Origin: an uncultured Prevotellaceae bacterium
GTDB taxonomy: Bacteria > Bacteroidota > Bacteroidia > Bacteroidales > Bacteroidaceae
Length of the DNA: 48,185 nucleotides
Assembly (NCBI GenBank): GCA_946624335.1
Contig: CAMOSA010000001.1
Span: 1-48,185 of the forward strand
Reading direction: 5' to 3'
The position numbers and the translations under genes are program-made. Under the pieces are notes generated by a model. That model ran no database searches, was not told the DNA's origin, and saw nothing but the letters and a program-made list of their open reading frames with translations. Numbering within the stretch: the first letter of the stretch is position 1; the number at the start of each line of letters is the position of its first letter. Positions 25,543 through 33,201 of the stretch are shown here, piece by piece.

Positions 25543-26074
25543 CTGTCCATCTTCCCTCCCTCCCTCTCGTCGCTGGTGGTGCGCCTTGGTGCTGCCCCTG
25601 GCGGCCCTGTTGCTCATTGCCTGCCACGGCCGTCGCACCTACCACCATTTCGAGCCCGTCGACCCCACCGGTTGGACCGTCGCCGACACCGTCCGCTTCC
25701 GCCCCGAGACCATCGACGAGGATCGCCTCTACACCCTCAGCGTAGGCGTGCGCTTTGCCGACAGCTATGCCTACCGCGACCTGTGGATCGTCGTCGAGCA
25801 GCGCGCCGGGCGGCGACAGCCTGCACCCCTCACCCCCTATGGCGACAAGCCACGGCGCACGGCACTCACCCCCGTGCGGCGCGACACGCTCCACATGATC
25901 CTCGCCGACAGCAAGGGCAAGTGGCTCGCACAGGGCGTCGCCATGCACGAGGCAGAGGAGGTGATCACGGCCGCACGCCTCTCTAAGGACTACGACAGCG
26001 AGTTCCTCCTCTATCACATCATGCGGCAGCAGACCGTCCAGGGCATCTGCGAGGTAGGCCTGAAGATCAAGTGA
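25535..26074 (+). CDS. gldH: GldH-like gliding motility lipoprotein
   Basis: The precursor MLTCPSSLPPSRRWWCALVLPLAALLLIAC carries a lipobox ending at Cys30, so the mature protein is a lipoprotein. The body (YHHFEPVDPTGWTVADTVRFRPETIDEDRLYTLSVGVRFADSYAYRDLWIVVEQ...DTLHMILADSKGKWLAQG) matches GldH, needed for gliding in Flavobacterium but conserved in non-gliding Bacteroidales, where its role is unclear. The length is 179 aa. The start codon is the last unit of the octanucleotide repeat, and the first codons (TCCCTCCCTCCCTCTCG) look repeat-derived. It follows ricT by 25 bases. Confidence 0.85.
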   Translation: MLTCPSSLPPSRRWWCALVLPLAALLLIACHGRRTYHHFEPVDPTGWTVADTVRFRPETIDEDRLYTLSVGVRFADSYAYRDLWIVVEQRAGRRQPAPLTPYGDKPRRTALTPVRRDTLHMILADSKGKWLAQGVAMHEAEEVITAARLSKDYDSEFLLYHIMRQQTVQGICEVGLKIK

Positions 26075-26100
26075 CGCCCTCAACGACAAGCGCCGACCTG

Positions 26101-26133
26101 TCCTCCTTCCCCCACTGGTGGTCAAGGAGGAAG
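26101..26133 (+). terminator. Hairpin downstream of gldH
   Basis: TCCTCCTT (26101-26108) can pair with AAGGAGGA shortly downstream, around the loop CCCCCACTGGTGGTC. There is no following T-run, so it is either a weak terminator or another palindromic repeat of the CCTCC/GGAGG type. Confidence 0.4.
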
Positions 26134-26168
26134 TAACCACAATCGTATTATTGAACTTATAATAGCGA

Positions 26169-26247
26169 AGCCATCCGCGGCAGCCAGACTTTCGTCGGAG
26201 AACTTACACTCTGAACATCAAAAACGCCCATTTCATCGGGAAATTTT
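26169..26247 (+). pseudogene. Orphan 3' tail of a DUF3244-type gene (first copy of a direct repeat)
   Basis: An open frame at its end encodes AIRGSQTFVGELTL and a stop (TGA, 26214-26216). This is the usual last strand of small secreted DUF3244-type proteins of Prevotella. No start or upstream part is present. The tail and the following CATCAAAAACGCCCATTTC are nearly identical to 29440-29514, beyond the large gene that follows. Confidence 0.7.
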
Positions 26248-26317
26248 AAGCCCAATGTCATTGGACTCTTTTATTGCTTGGTGGTACAATACTACAGCTT
26301 ATAACCGGCCGACTGAT

Positions 26318-29212
26318 ATGAAACATAGGACCTTCATTATTTTATTTGCACTCTTAGCTAGCGCCGATGTTCTTGCGAGCTCGCTTGACTCACTTGTTCG
26401 GCGTCTTCAGTTATTCGGTGAGCGAATTCCTCAGGAGAAAGTCTTTGTCCACATGGACAACACTTGCTACTTCCTCGGCGATACGATTTGGTTCGCAGCC
26501 TATACGTGCCGAACCAACAACGACCGGCCGAGCAAGATAAGTCGTATCCTGTATACAGAGTTGTGGAATAATGACGGGTATCTCGTAGAACGTAAGTTGG
26601 TGAATATGAATAACGGGCGGGGCAGAGGCTTCTTTGCCCTACCCGATTCTTTGTATGCTGGTTATTACGAACTGCGAGCCTACACTCGCTGGCAACTCAA
26701 CTGGGGCCAAACGGAGCATGAACATTCGTGGTCAGCAGAATTATGGTTCTTTAACCGCCAGCTGGCCAAGGAATACTACCGTGATTATGACAAACTGTAT
26801 TCGCGTGTATTCCCTGTATATGACAAGCCCCGGGAAGAGGGACGTTACTCCCATGACATGACTTTGCGCCCGCTGCGCCGATACTTCAAAAACGGGAAAG
26901 CCTCTCCGTCACTACAGCTCAAACTCTATCCCGAAGGCGGCAACCTCATCGCAGCCACCCCCAACCGTGTCGCTTTTGAGGTCACCACGGAAGAAGGAGA
27001 ACCTGTTGAAGGCGAGCTGGCAATAGATAGCATTCAAGCAAGAACTGTAAGCAGAGGTAGAGGTGCTTTCGTCATCACGCCAAACGCCAATCAAAAATAT
27101 AAGGCGTCGTTCGTATCTGCTGACGGAAGACAGGCAGAGGCCAATCTTCCTCAGGCAGAAACCGATGGGGTAGCCATTAGGATTGGCCACAAGGAAAGAG
27201 GATACGGCATCATGATTAACAAGAGGGGCAAAGCTGGCGGCAAGGAGTTAGGACTGACGGTCATGCGAGAAGGTGTGTTATGCTTCTCACGGCATTTGTC
27301 TGCGACCTCAGAGCAGATAGTGGTTCCTGACAGTGCGCTCAAAGTGGGTGTCAACCAACTGACAGTTTTCGATGCCGATGGCCGGATTTATGCCGACCGC
27401 CTTTTCTTCGTCTCAAAGAGTGATCAGTTGCGTCCCACACTCTCTGTCCACGGCATCAGGGAGCAATACAAGCCTTTCGAAAAGATTGAATTAGGAGTAA
27501 AGAGAGAGGGGCCTCGTCGAGAGGATTCTGAGGAGGCGCACCTCTCTCTCGCTGTCCGCGATGCCGCACATTCCGACATCACCTACGACTGCGGCAACAT
27601 CATGACAGAGATGCTCTTAGCCTCAGAAATCAAGGGCTTCGTGCCACAGCCTGATTATTTCTTTGAGGCGGATGATGAAGAACACCGGCAAGCACTTGAC
27701 TTGTTGATGATGACACAGGGTTGGCGGCGCTTCAAATGGGAGGAGATGGCTGTGCCCGGAAACTTTGAGCTGACTCATCCGGCAGAGCTGACTCAGGTCC
27801 TTGAAGGGGAAGTGTATCCTTATCATAGGGTATTAAAGGAGGACAAAGTGTTCATCCAAGACCTGATCCTGCATGCCATTTTTATGGGAATGCCGAATGA
27901 AATGCTTTATGAGCAACTCCATGGTCAATTCGGGACGAGTGATATGGAGATGATTGCCAAGATGGCCCAAGACAACCAAAGAATGGCAGACAGTTATCAT
28001 GACCATAACCCTCGGGATGAGTCCGTGAATAACAAGGATGGCAAAGAGAACGAGGAAGTCATAGCGCCGACTTTAGTCTATGGAAGAGAACTGTCTTCAT
28101 CAGAACAGACGTATGAACAGATACAGGGTAGGATCTCCGGGGGAGAGTATAGTGCGTCGAGGCGCACTGATGCCGCAAAAGCTAACGAACAGAAAGCGCT
28201 CTCATGGGGACATCCAGTGACGAATTTGCACATACATGCAGAATTCGCACAACCTGGGAGCGAGACGCTCATCGCTGACATGGATTCTCCGACAGGGCGG
28301 TTCAAGATTGAAGCGCCAGCGTTCGAAGGAGATTGTGTCATGCATCTCGCTGCGTCGAAGAACAGCACACCCAGAGGCAACAACTGGGTCGTACCCGATG
28401 AGGACGAGTACCCGGAGTATTACGTCAGATTGCACTTACCCTATCCGCGATTCGTGAAGCCCTATTCATTCTTTCAGACTCATCGGAGGATGATGACATC
28501 CGCGGAGGGCGGCAGCGTTCAATTCGGAGACCGTGTTCAGCAGATGAAAGAAGTGGTCATACGCTCTCGCCATGGCGGCCTTCGTGCCTTTGATGCCACG
28601 AAGCCAGCATACGTCCTGGACGCCTACCAGGCGTTCAATGAAGTTGTCGATGCAGGCCTTTATCCTGCCTGGTATGGCGGTGTGTCGTCATTCGTGCCTT
28701 GTGTGGCGCGGAATTATATCGGCGATATGAACCAGAACCGTGCCTATGAGCTGAATCCTCGTTTTGACGGACATCACCCCAGCTTCTTCCAATCGGACGG
28801 TGATTTCAATGACTTCAGCCATCTCTACAACCTTGACAAGATATATATCTATTCTGACTACAGCCCGCGTCGTGAAAAGGATGAGCGTTTCAATCAAGCC
28901 AATCAGCCAGACGTACAGGTCGACTTCCGCCGATATCCAGACCGCAGCCGTCGTGTAACTTATCGCGACCGTCGCTATATCCTTCATGGCTTCTCAGTCT
29001 GCGAGGATTTCTATCATCCCGACTATCATCAGGATCCACCGGCGGAGGGGATGAAAGACTATCGGAGGACGCTCTATTGGAACCCAGACCTGAAACTTGA
29101 TGAATCAGGAGAAGCTATCATTTCATTTTACAATAATTCTCAGGACACACACATTACCGTTGAAGCTAATGGCCTGACAAGTGGCGGCGAAGTCCTTTTT
29201 ATTGAACAGTAA
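26318..29212 (+). CDS. Large exported protein with macroglobulin-like MG domains
   Basis: The start MKHRTFIILFALLASADVLASS gives a signal peptide; an in-frame ATG at 26255 would precede it with 21 residues. An MG2-like domain at about residues 35-135 (QEKVFVHMDNTCYFLGDTIWFAAYTC...LPDSLYAGYYELRAYTRW) is followed by further beta-rich MG-like domains (LYPEGGNLIAATPNRVAFEVTTEEGEPVEGEL) and a C-terminal half of unclear fold ending with FYNNSQDTHITVEANGLTSGGEVLF. The length is 964 aa. This family of Bacteroidetes envelope proteins has no assigned function. Codon use is visibly more A/T-rich than in neighbours, and the gene sits between two copies of a DUF3244-type gene tail, suggesting duplication or transfer. 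Confidence 0.75.
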   Translation: MKHRTFIILFALLASADVLASSLDSLVRRLQLFGERIPQEKVFVHMDNTCYFLGDTIWFAAYTCRTNNDRPSKISRILYTELWNNDGYLVERKLVNMNNGRGRGFFALPDSLYAGYYELRAYTRWQLNWGQTEHEHSWSAELWFFNRQLAKEYYRDYDKLYSRVFPVYDKPREEGRYSHDMTLRPLRRYFKNGKASPSLQLKLYPEGGNLIAATPNRVAFEVTTEEGEPVEGELAIDSIQARTVSRGRGAFVITPNANQKYKASFVSADGRQAEANLPQAETDGVAIRIGHKERGYGIMINKRGKAGGKELGLTVMREGVLCFSRHLSATSEQIVVPDSALKVGVNQLTVFDADGRIYADRLFFVSKSDQLRPTLSVHGIREQYKPFEKIELGVKREGPRREDSEEAHLSLAVRDAAHSDITYDCGNIMTEMLLASEIKGFVPQPDYFFEADDEEHRQALDLLMMTQGWRRFKWEEMAVPGNFELTHPAELTQVLEGEVYPYHRVLKEDKVFIQDLILHAIFMGMPNEMLYEQLHGQFGTSDMEMIAKMAQDNQRMADSYHDHNPRDESVNNKDGKENEEVIAPTLVYGRELSSSEQTYEQIQGRISGGEYSASRRTDAAKANEQKALSWGHPVTNLHIHAEFAQPGSETLIADMDSPTGRFKIEAPAFEGDCVMHLAASKNSTPRGNNWVVPDEDEYPEYYVRLHLPYPRFVKPYSFFQTHRRMMTSAEGGSVQFGDRVQQMKEVVIRSRHGGLRAFDATKPAYVLDAYQAFNEVVDAGLYPAWYGGVSSFVPCVARNYIGDMNQNRAYELNPRFDGHHPSFFQSDGDFNDFSHLYNLDKIYIYSDYSPRREKDERFNQANQPDVQVDFRRYPDRSRRVTYRDRRYILHGFSVCEDFYHPDYHQDPPAEGMKDYRRTLYWNPDLKLDESGEAIISFYNNSQDTHITVEANGLTSGGEVLFIEQ

Positions 29213-29213
29213 C

Positions 29214-29482
29214 ATGAAATCACTGGTTATTCTTATCCTTTGTTTGCCTATTCAATCGACAGCACGAATAATTGAAAAAGAATTGTTGTCTTTCTCAGAC
29301 GCGGTCGATAGTATCGCATTACATTCCGATAGAGCACAGTTTGCATGGTTAGAGGATGGGGACGTCGTGTTCACCATCTATGTATATAAGGTGACATCAC
29401 CCTGCCCTCGCCCCTCTCCGGCACCTACGCCATCGAGGTCATCCGCGGTAGCCAGACTTTCGTCGGAGAAATCACCCTTTAA
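29214..29482 (+). pseudogene. Broken DUF3244-type small secreted protein gene
   Basis: The ATG at 29214 opens a signal-peptide-like MKSLVILILCLPIQSTARI and continues to FTIYVYKV near 29390. From 29393 the recognisable end of the family, DITLPSPLSGTYAIEVIRGS then QTFVGEITL, is in another frame and stops at TAA 29480-29482. A frameshift or an illegitimate junction near 29385-29400 separates the two parts. The tail is the second copy of the direct repeat whose first copy is at 26172. Confidence 0.7.
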
Positions 29483-29605
29483 TCATCAAAAACGCCCATT
29501 TCATCGGGGATTTTCGACCGTGATGGGATAGTCGTTATTATACACTGGCATGGGCTTCAGCGTTGTTTTTATTTTTTTATTTCAAAAGTACCGCACATGT
29601 CACAG

Positions 29606-29742
29606 GAAAGTGAAAAGTTGAAACGTTGAAAAGTTCTTCGCAGAGCGAAGCGAGCAGAGCTCGAGCGGAAACGTTGAAAGGTTGAAACGTTGAAAGGTTG
29701 AAAAGTGAAGAGTGAAAAGTGAAAGAATGAAAAGTGAAAATG
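29606..29742. repeat. GTTGAAA / AAAGTGAAGAG short-period run
   Basis: Units such as GTTGAAACGTTGAAAGG and GTGAAAAGTGAAGAGTG follow one another with a period of 7-9 bases, broken at 29637-29668 by a GC-rich piece (GCAGAGCGAAGCGAGCAGAG). Comparable runs are at 19071-19130, 16546-16571 and 48047-48090. Confidence 0.8.
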
Positions 29743-29783
29743 TGAACGCTCGGCTCGAAGAGACGCTTGACACCTCAAGAAGG

Positions 29784-29835
29784 GAAAAATAAGAGTTACC
29801 AGTGCTGCTGGTCTCTCCCCCCTTTTGGGGATAGC
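29784..29835. repeat. Second copy of the dispersed module seen at 16571-16619
   Basis: GAAAAATAAGAGTTAC is identical to the copy at 16571. It is followed by a diverged GTGCTGCTG part and the paired CTCTCCCC / GGGGATAGC end. Confidence 0.75.
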
Positions 29836-30227
29836 GAGGAAAAAGGTGATTCTTTGCCACCTGCGAGAGTGACCGAGCTTATGTGCTAATGCGTCCCTTA
29901 GCTTCTGCGTTTCCTTACCGTCTCAAAGCCACTTTCGACCATTCACATTCGGGGATGTGAGCGGTCATGCGACAATAAGATGGAGTTGTTGGGCGTAAAC
30001 CCTTAAGGCTTTCACCTTAAACCCTTTACCCTTTTACCACCGACCCTTAAGGCTTTCGGCCCAAACCCTTGAGCCTTTTGCCCCAGCCCCTTAAGGCTTT
30101 CGGCCAGCCCACCCTTTTCACATGGCAAAAGCCCTTTTTTCGCTCATCTGTGACATGTGCGGTACTTTTGCAAAAAAAAATTGTTTTTTCGGCAATAGTA
30201 CCGGCCTCATAGGAGGGTGCGGAAACA

Positions 30228-30315
30228 CACATAGGTTCGTGGGCCGATGCACATAGGTTCGTGGGCTGATGCACATAGGTTCGTGGGCCGATGCACATAG
30301 GTTCGTAGGCTGACA
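30228..30315. repeat. Four tandem 22-base units
   Basis: Units begin CACATAGGTTCGTGGGC and start at 30228, 30250, 30272 and 30294, followed by a partial fifth copy (CACATAGG at 30316). The first three differ at one position and the fourth at a few. No spacers separate them, so this is not a CRISPR array. Confidence 0.93.
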
Positions 30316-30666
30316 CACATAGGTGTGTGTGGAAGATTACTCGGGTAACTAAGTAAAGTTGGTTGGGTGAGCGTATGGACGTTGGGGCGGGAGCGTATGG
30401 ACGTGTGCGGTGAGGCGACGATAGGTGGCTGCGTCCTGATGTGGTGTGGAAAAGCAGAAAAGCGTTAAAAAGTTTGGTGAGATGGCGAAAAGTGTGTATT
30501 TTCGCGGCGGAGAAGACGGATTCGTGCGACGAACGGTTCGGGCGCTGCGTGCGACGAACGGGGCCGGTCCGTATATTCGTTGAGATAAAGGCAACTCACT
30601 GATGACCCTGCTCGGACAGGCGTGAGAGGCTTCTCCGTACATTCGTTGAAATAAAGGTTTGTCGAT

Positions 30667-32202
30667 ATGACGTGGCAACAGATATCTTTTAGCTTCGGGC
30701 GTCTGCTGGCGACTGTGCTGGCGGCGCTGCTGTCTGGCGGCGTGTGCGCTCAGGGCGTGACGCCGGCTGACCGCTATCCGGTGAATTTCGACCGCGACGC
30801 GGCGCGGACGCGTATGGACCGCGTGCTGGCGGCTGTCATCCTGAACGGACAGACCATCACGACGGGCGATCCACAACGGATGTATTACGACCTGACGTCG
30901 CAGCAGTTTGCCGTGCGGCCGGGTCAGCGCGTGTCGCCCCATTTCCTGTACTCTGCCTCGTGGATGCAGGGCTATGTCTATGCCGACTGGAACGGCAACG
31001 GACGCTTCGACGTGACGATGCCTGGTCCTCAGGGCCAGCTGGAGGCGGACAACGAGCTGCTCTGTTTTGCCGCGATGGGACTGGAGGGCGGCAACTACGA
31101 CAGCGCGGGACAGCAGCACGCCAACCTCAACGTCGTGCAGCCGCCGGCCTTCACCATCCCGGAGGATGTGGCGCCGGGGCGCTACGTCATGAGGTGGAAG
31201 GTGGACTGGAACAGCTGTGACGCGGGCGGACGCATGGACGACGCGAACCCCATCATCGCCAACGGCGGCGCCATCGTCGACGTGACGCTGTGCGTGATGC
31301 CACGTGACAGCGAGGGCTATGAGGGCTACGACTTGGTCTTTGCTGACGAGTTCGACCAGCCCGACGGCAGTGCCCCGGATGCCTCGCGGTGGCGTGTGCC
31401 GGCGCGGCGTGGCTCGACTTGGAACCGGTGGATCAGTAGCTCGGACGAGGTGGCCTTCGTCAAGAACGGTGCCCTGGTGTGCCGTGCCGTCCCCAACGCA
31501 GACCGGGCGGCTGACGATGTGGCGATGCTGACCGGCGCCGTGGAGACGCAGGGCCTGTTCGCCTTCACCTACGGAAGGGTCGAGGTGCGTCTGCGCACGA
31601 AGCCCTTCGCGGGCAACTTCCCAGCGGCCTGGATGATGCCTCAACCACCGTGTGCGACATGGCCAAACGCCGGTGAAATCGACATTTTCGAGGCAATCGA
31701 TGCGCGCAACACATCGTACCATACGATACACTCGCACTGGAGCTACGACCTCGGTCATCGCACGGATCCCGTGAGTTCCTTCACCCGCGACGTCAAGGTG
31801 GCGCAATGGCATGTCTATGGCCTGGAATGGGTGGAGGACCTGCTGGTTTTCACCGTGGACGGCGAGGTGGCGGGGACGTATGCGCGCAGCAGCGATGCCG
31901 GCGTCCTCGGTCAGGGGCAATGGCCTTTCGACCATCCGTTCTACTTGATCCTGAACCAGAGCGTCGGCGACGGCTCGTGGGCGCGTGCCGCCGACACGTC
32001 GCACACCTACGAGACGTACTTCGACTATGTCCGCGTCTATCAACGGCGTGAGGGCGATGACGACGGTCTCGGCGCTGTGCGGGACGGTCGTGACGGTCGT
32101 GGCGAAGGTGCGTGGTATGACCTTAGCGGACGCCGTGTTGCTCCGTCGCAGGTCAGGAAAGGTTTCTTCATAAACAATGGACGCAAGTATGTCATCAGGT
32201 GA
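30667..32202 (+). CDS. Secreted glycoside hydrolase family 16 enzyme
   Basis: GH16 enzymes cut beta-1,3- or beta-1,4-glucans or galactans by a retaining mechanism. A signal peptide (cleavage near VCAQG) is followed by an N-terminal beta-rich module with YVYADWNGNGRFDV (about 30-205), then the GH16 domain from YDLVFADEFDQPDGSAPDASRWRV. The catalytic motif GEIDIFE has E337 (nucleophile), D339 and E342 (acid/base). QWHVYGLEWVEDLLVFTVDGE and YFDYVRVYQ close the domain. The last residues (WYDLSGRRVAPSQVRKGFFI then NNGRKYVIR) match the short Prevotella-type C-terminal secretion tail. The length is 511 aa. Laminarinase-like specificity is only inferred. It overlaps the WbqC-like gene by 26 bases. 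Confidence 0.88.
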   Translation: MTWQQISFSFGRLLATVLAALLSGGVCAQGVTPADRYPVNFDRDAARTRMDRVLAAVILNGQTITTGDPQRMYYDLTSQQFAVRPGQRVSPHFLYSASWMQGYVYADWNGNGRFDVTMPGPQGQLEADNELLCFAAMGLEGGNYDSAGQQHANLNVVQPPAFTIPEDVAPGRYVMRWKVDWNSCDAGGRMDDANPIIANGGAIVDVTLCVMPRDSEGYEGYDLVFADEFDQPDGSAPDASRWRVPARRGSTWNRWISSSDEVAFVKNGALVCRAVPNADRAADDVAMLTGAVETQGLFAFTYGRVEVRLRTKPFAGNFPAAWMMPQPPCATWPNAGEIDIFEAIDARNTSYHTIHSHWSYDLGHRTDPVSSFTRDVKVAQWHVYGLEWVEDLLVFTVDGEVAGTYARSSDAGVLGQGQWPFDHPFYLILNQSVGDGSWARAADTSHTYETYFDYVRVYQRREGDDDGLGAVRDGRDGRGEGAWYDLSGRRVAPSQVRKGFFINNGRKYVIR

Positions 32203-32794
32203 CGGGCGCAGCCTGCGGCTGCCGATGGGCTATCTGGCGCCCGTGGCGTGGTACGCCGCCGTAGCGACGGCCGACGCGGTCGTCGTGGAACAGTATGAGC
32301 ACTACGTGAAGCAGACGTGGCGCAACCGATGCCGTATAGCGATGCCCGACGGGCCGCAGGATCTGGTCGTGCCCGTCGTGGCAGCTCCGAACCATACGCC
32401 GATGCGTGACATCCGCATCAGCGACCACGGCAACTGGCGCCACCACCACTGGAACGCGCTGCGCACGGCTTACGGCAAGAGTCCTTTCTTCGAATACTAC
32501 GCCGATGACTTCGCCCCTTTCTATGAGCGTAGGATAACGTTTTTGGCCGATTTCATCGAGGAATTGTGGCTCACGACGGCCTCGCTCATCGACATCGACA
32601 CGCCGGTGGTGCGGAGCGAGTGCTATGTCGGTGCGACGGACTTCGAGGCGCTCCCCGTGCCGACGCGACCTTACTACCAGGTCTTCAGTCAGCGCCTGGG
32701 CTTCCTGCCCAACCTGAGCATCGTCGACCTGCTCTTCAATATGGGGCCAGAGAGTATATTGTATTTGAAGACCCACCCCCAACCCCTCCCGTGA
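32177..32794 (+). CDS. WbqC-like family protein ending in repeat DNA
   Basis: The family signature is clear: YLAPVAWYAAVATADAVVVEQYEHYVKQTWRNRCRIAMPDGPQDLVVPV, WRHHHWNALRTAYGKSPFFEYYADDFAPFYE and GFLPNLSIVDLLFNMGPES. WbqC-like proteins occur in O-antigen and glycan clusters; the biochemical role is unknown. The ATG at 32177 lies within the GH16 gene; 32189 or 32225 (MGYLAPV) are alternative starts, and the last matches most relatives. After GPESILYL the final residues KTHPQPLP and the stop are encoded by the left inverted repeat at 32770. The native C-terminus is therefore replaced by a few repeat-derived residues, although the domain itself is complete. Confidence 0.85.
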   Translation: MDASMSSGDGRSLRLPMGYLAPVAWYAAVATADAVVVEQYEHYVKQTWRNRCRIAMPDGPQDLVVPVVAAPNHTPMRDIRISDHGNWRHHHWNALRTAYGKSPFFEYYADDFAPFYERRITFLADFIEELWLTTASLIDIDTPVVRSECYVGATDFEALPVPTRPYYQVFSQRLGFLPNLSIVDLLFNMGPESILYLKTHPQPLP

Positions 32795-33190
32795 GGGAGG
32801 GGAGTGGCTGGCGCATTGACGTCCAGTGGGAAGGAAAGTCTCCCCTCACGGGGAGATTTAGGGGGCTTTCCCATTGACGTCCAGTGGAAAGGGAAGTCTC
32901 CCCTCACGGGGAGATTTAGAGGGGTCTTCCCATTGACGTCCAGTGGAAAGGAAAGTCTCCCCTCACGGGGAGATTTAGAGGGGTCTTCCCATTGACGTCC
33001 AGTGGAAAGGGAAGTCTCCCCTCACGGGGAGATTTAGAGGGGTCTTCCCATTGACGTCCAGTGGAAAGGAAAGTCTCCCTTCACGGGGAGATTTAGAGGG
33101 GTTTTCTCTCATGAGGTAGGGGAGAGGCTGGCGCGTAGTTAACGACAGGACATGAGCCCCCTCCCTTACGGGAGGGGTTGGGGGTGGGTC
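32770..33190. mobile_element. Inverted-repeat-bounded element (MITE-like) with palindromic ends
   Basis: Bases 32770-32792 and 33168-33190 are perfect 23-base inverted repeats of the form GACCCACCCCCAACC...CCGT. Each arm continues into an internal hairpin (CCCTCCCGTGAGGGAGGG at the left, CCCTCCCTTACGGGAGGG at the right). The 421-base block carries five 59-base tandem units and no gene. No transposase is present and no target-site duplication is obvious, so mobility is inferred. Confidence 0.7.
32821..33105. repeat. Tandem array of five 59-base units, each with a hairpin
   Basis: Units start at 32821 (58 bases), 32879, 32938, 32997 and 33056 (partial, about 50 bases). Each contains TCTCCCC-TCAC-GGGGAGA, a perfect 7-bp stem, which on the other strand reads as a shortened form of the element's end palindrome. 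Units 2-4 differ only at an A/G position, and unit 5 has a C-to-T change in the stem. A 59-base period rotates the frame, so no long protein repeat is encoded. Confidence 0.93.
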
Positions 33191-33201
33191 TGTGTGGGCT
33201 T

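Larger units (their letters stand above)
29583..30170. repeat. Block bounded by 23-base perfect inverted repeats with outward promoter boxes
   Basis: Bases 29583-29605 and 30148-30170 are exact reverse complements. Each carries TACTTTTG, a Bacteroidetes -7 box, at its outer end and pointing outward (minus strand at 29583-29590, plus strand at 30163-30170). Similarity continues imperfectly outward into A/T tracts. The 540 bases inside encode nothing recognisable. Confidence 0.8.
29483..30666. repeat. Gene-free repeat region of about 1.2 kb
   Basis: No plausible gene is present. The region holds an inverted-repeat-bounded block (29583-30170), purine short-period runs, CCCTTAAGGCTTTCGGCC-like units around 30000-30110, a 22-base tandem array (30228-30315), two GAGCGTATGGACGT units (30368-30405), two CGTGCGACGAACGG units (30523-30536 and 30548-30561), and a 23-base near-repeat (30569-30591 and 30635-30657) just before the GH16 gene. 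Confidence 0.75.

Noticed and set aside
30228..30315. The 22-base array as a CRISPR
   Set aside because: There is no spacer sequence between units; it is a simple tandem repeat.
32821..33105. The 59-base array as a CRISPR
   Set aside because: Units are contiguous and nearly identical throughout. There are no unique spacers and no cas genes nearby.
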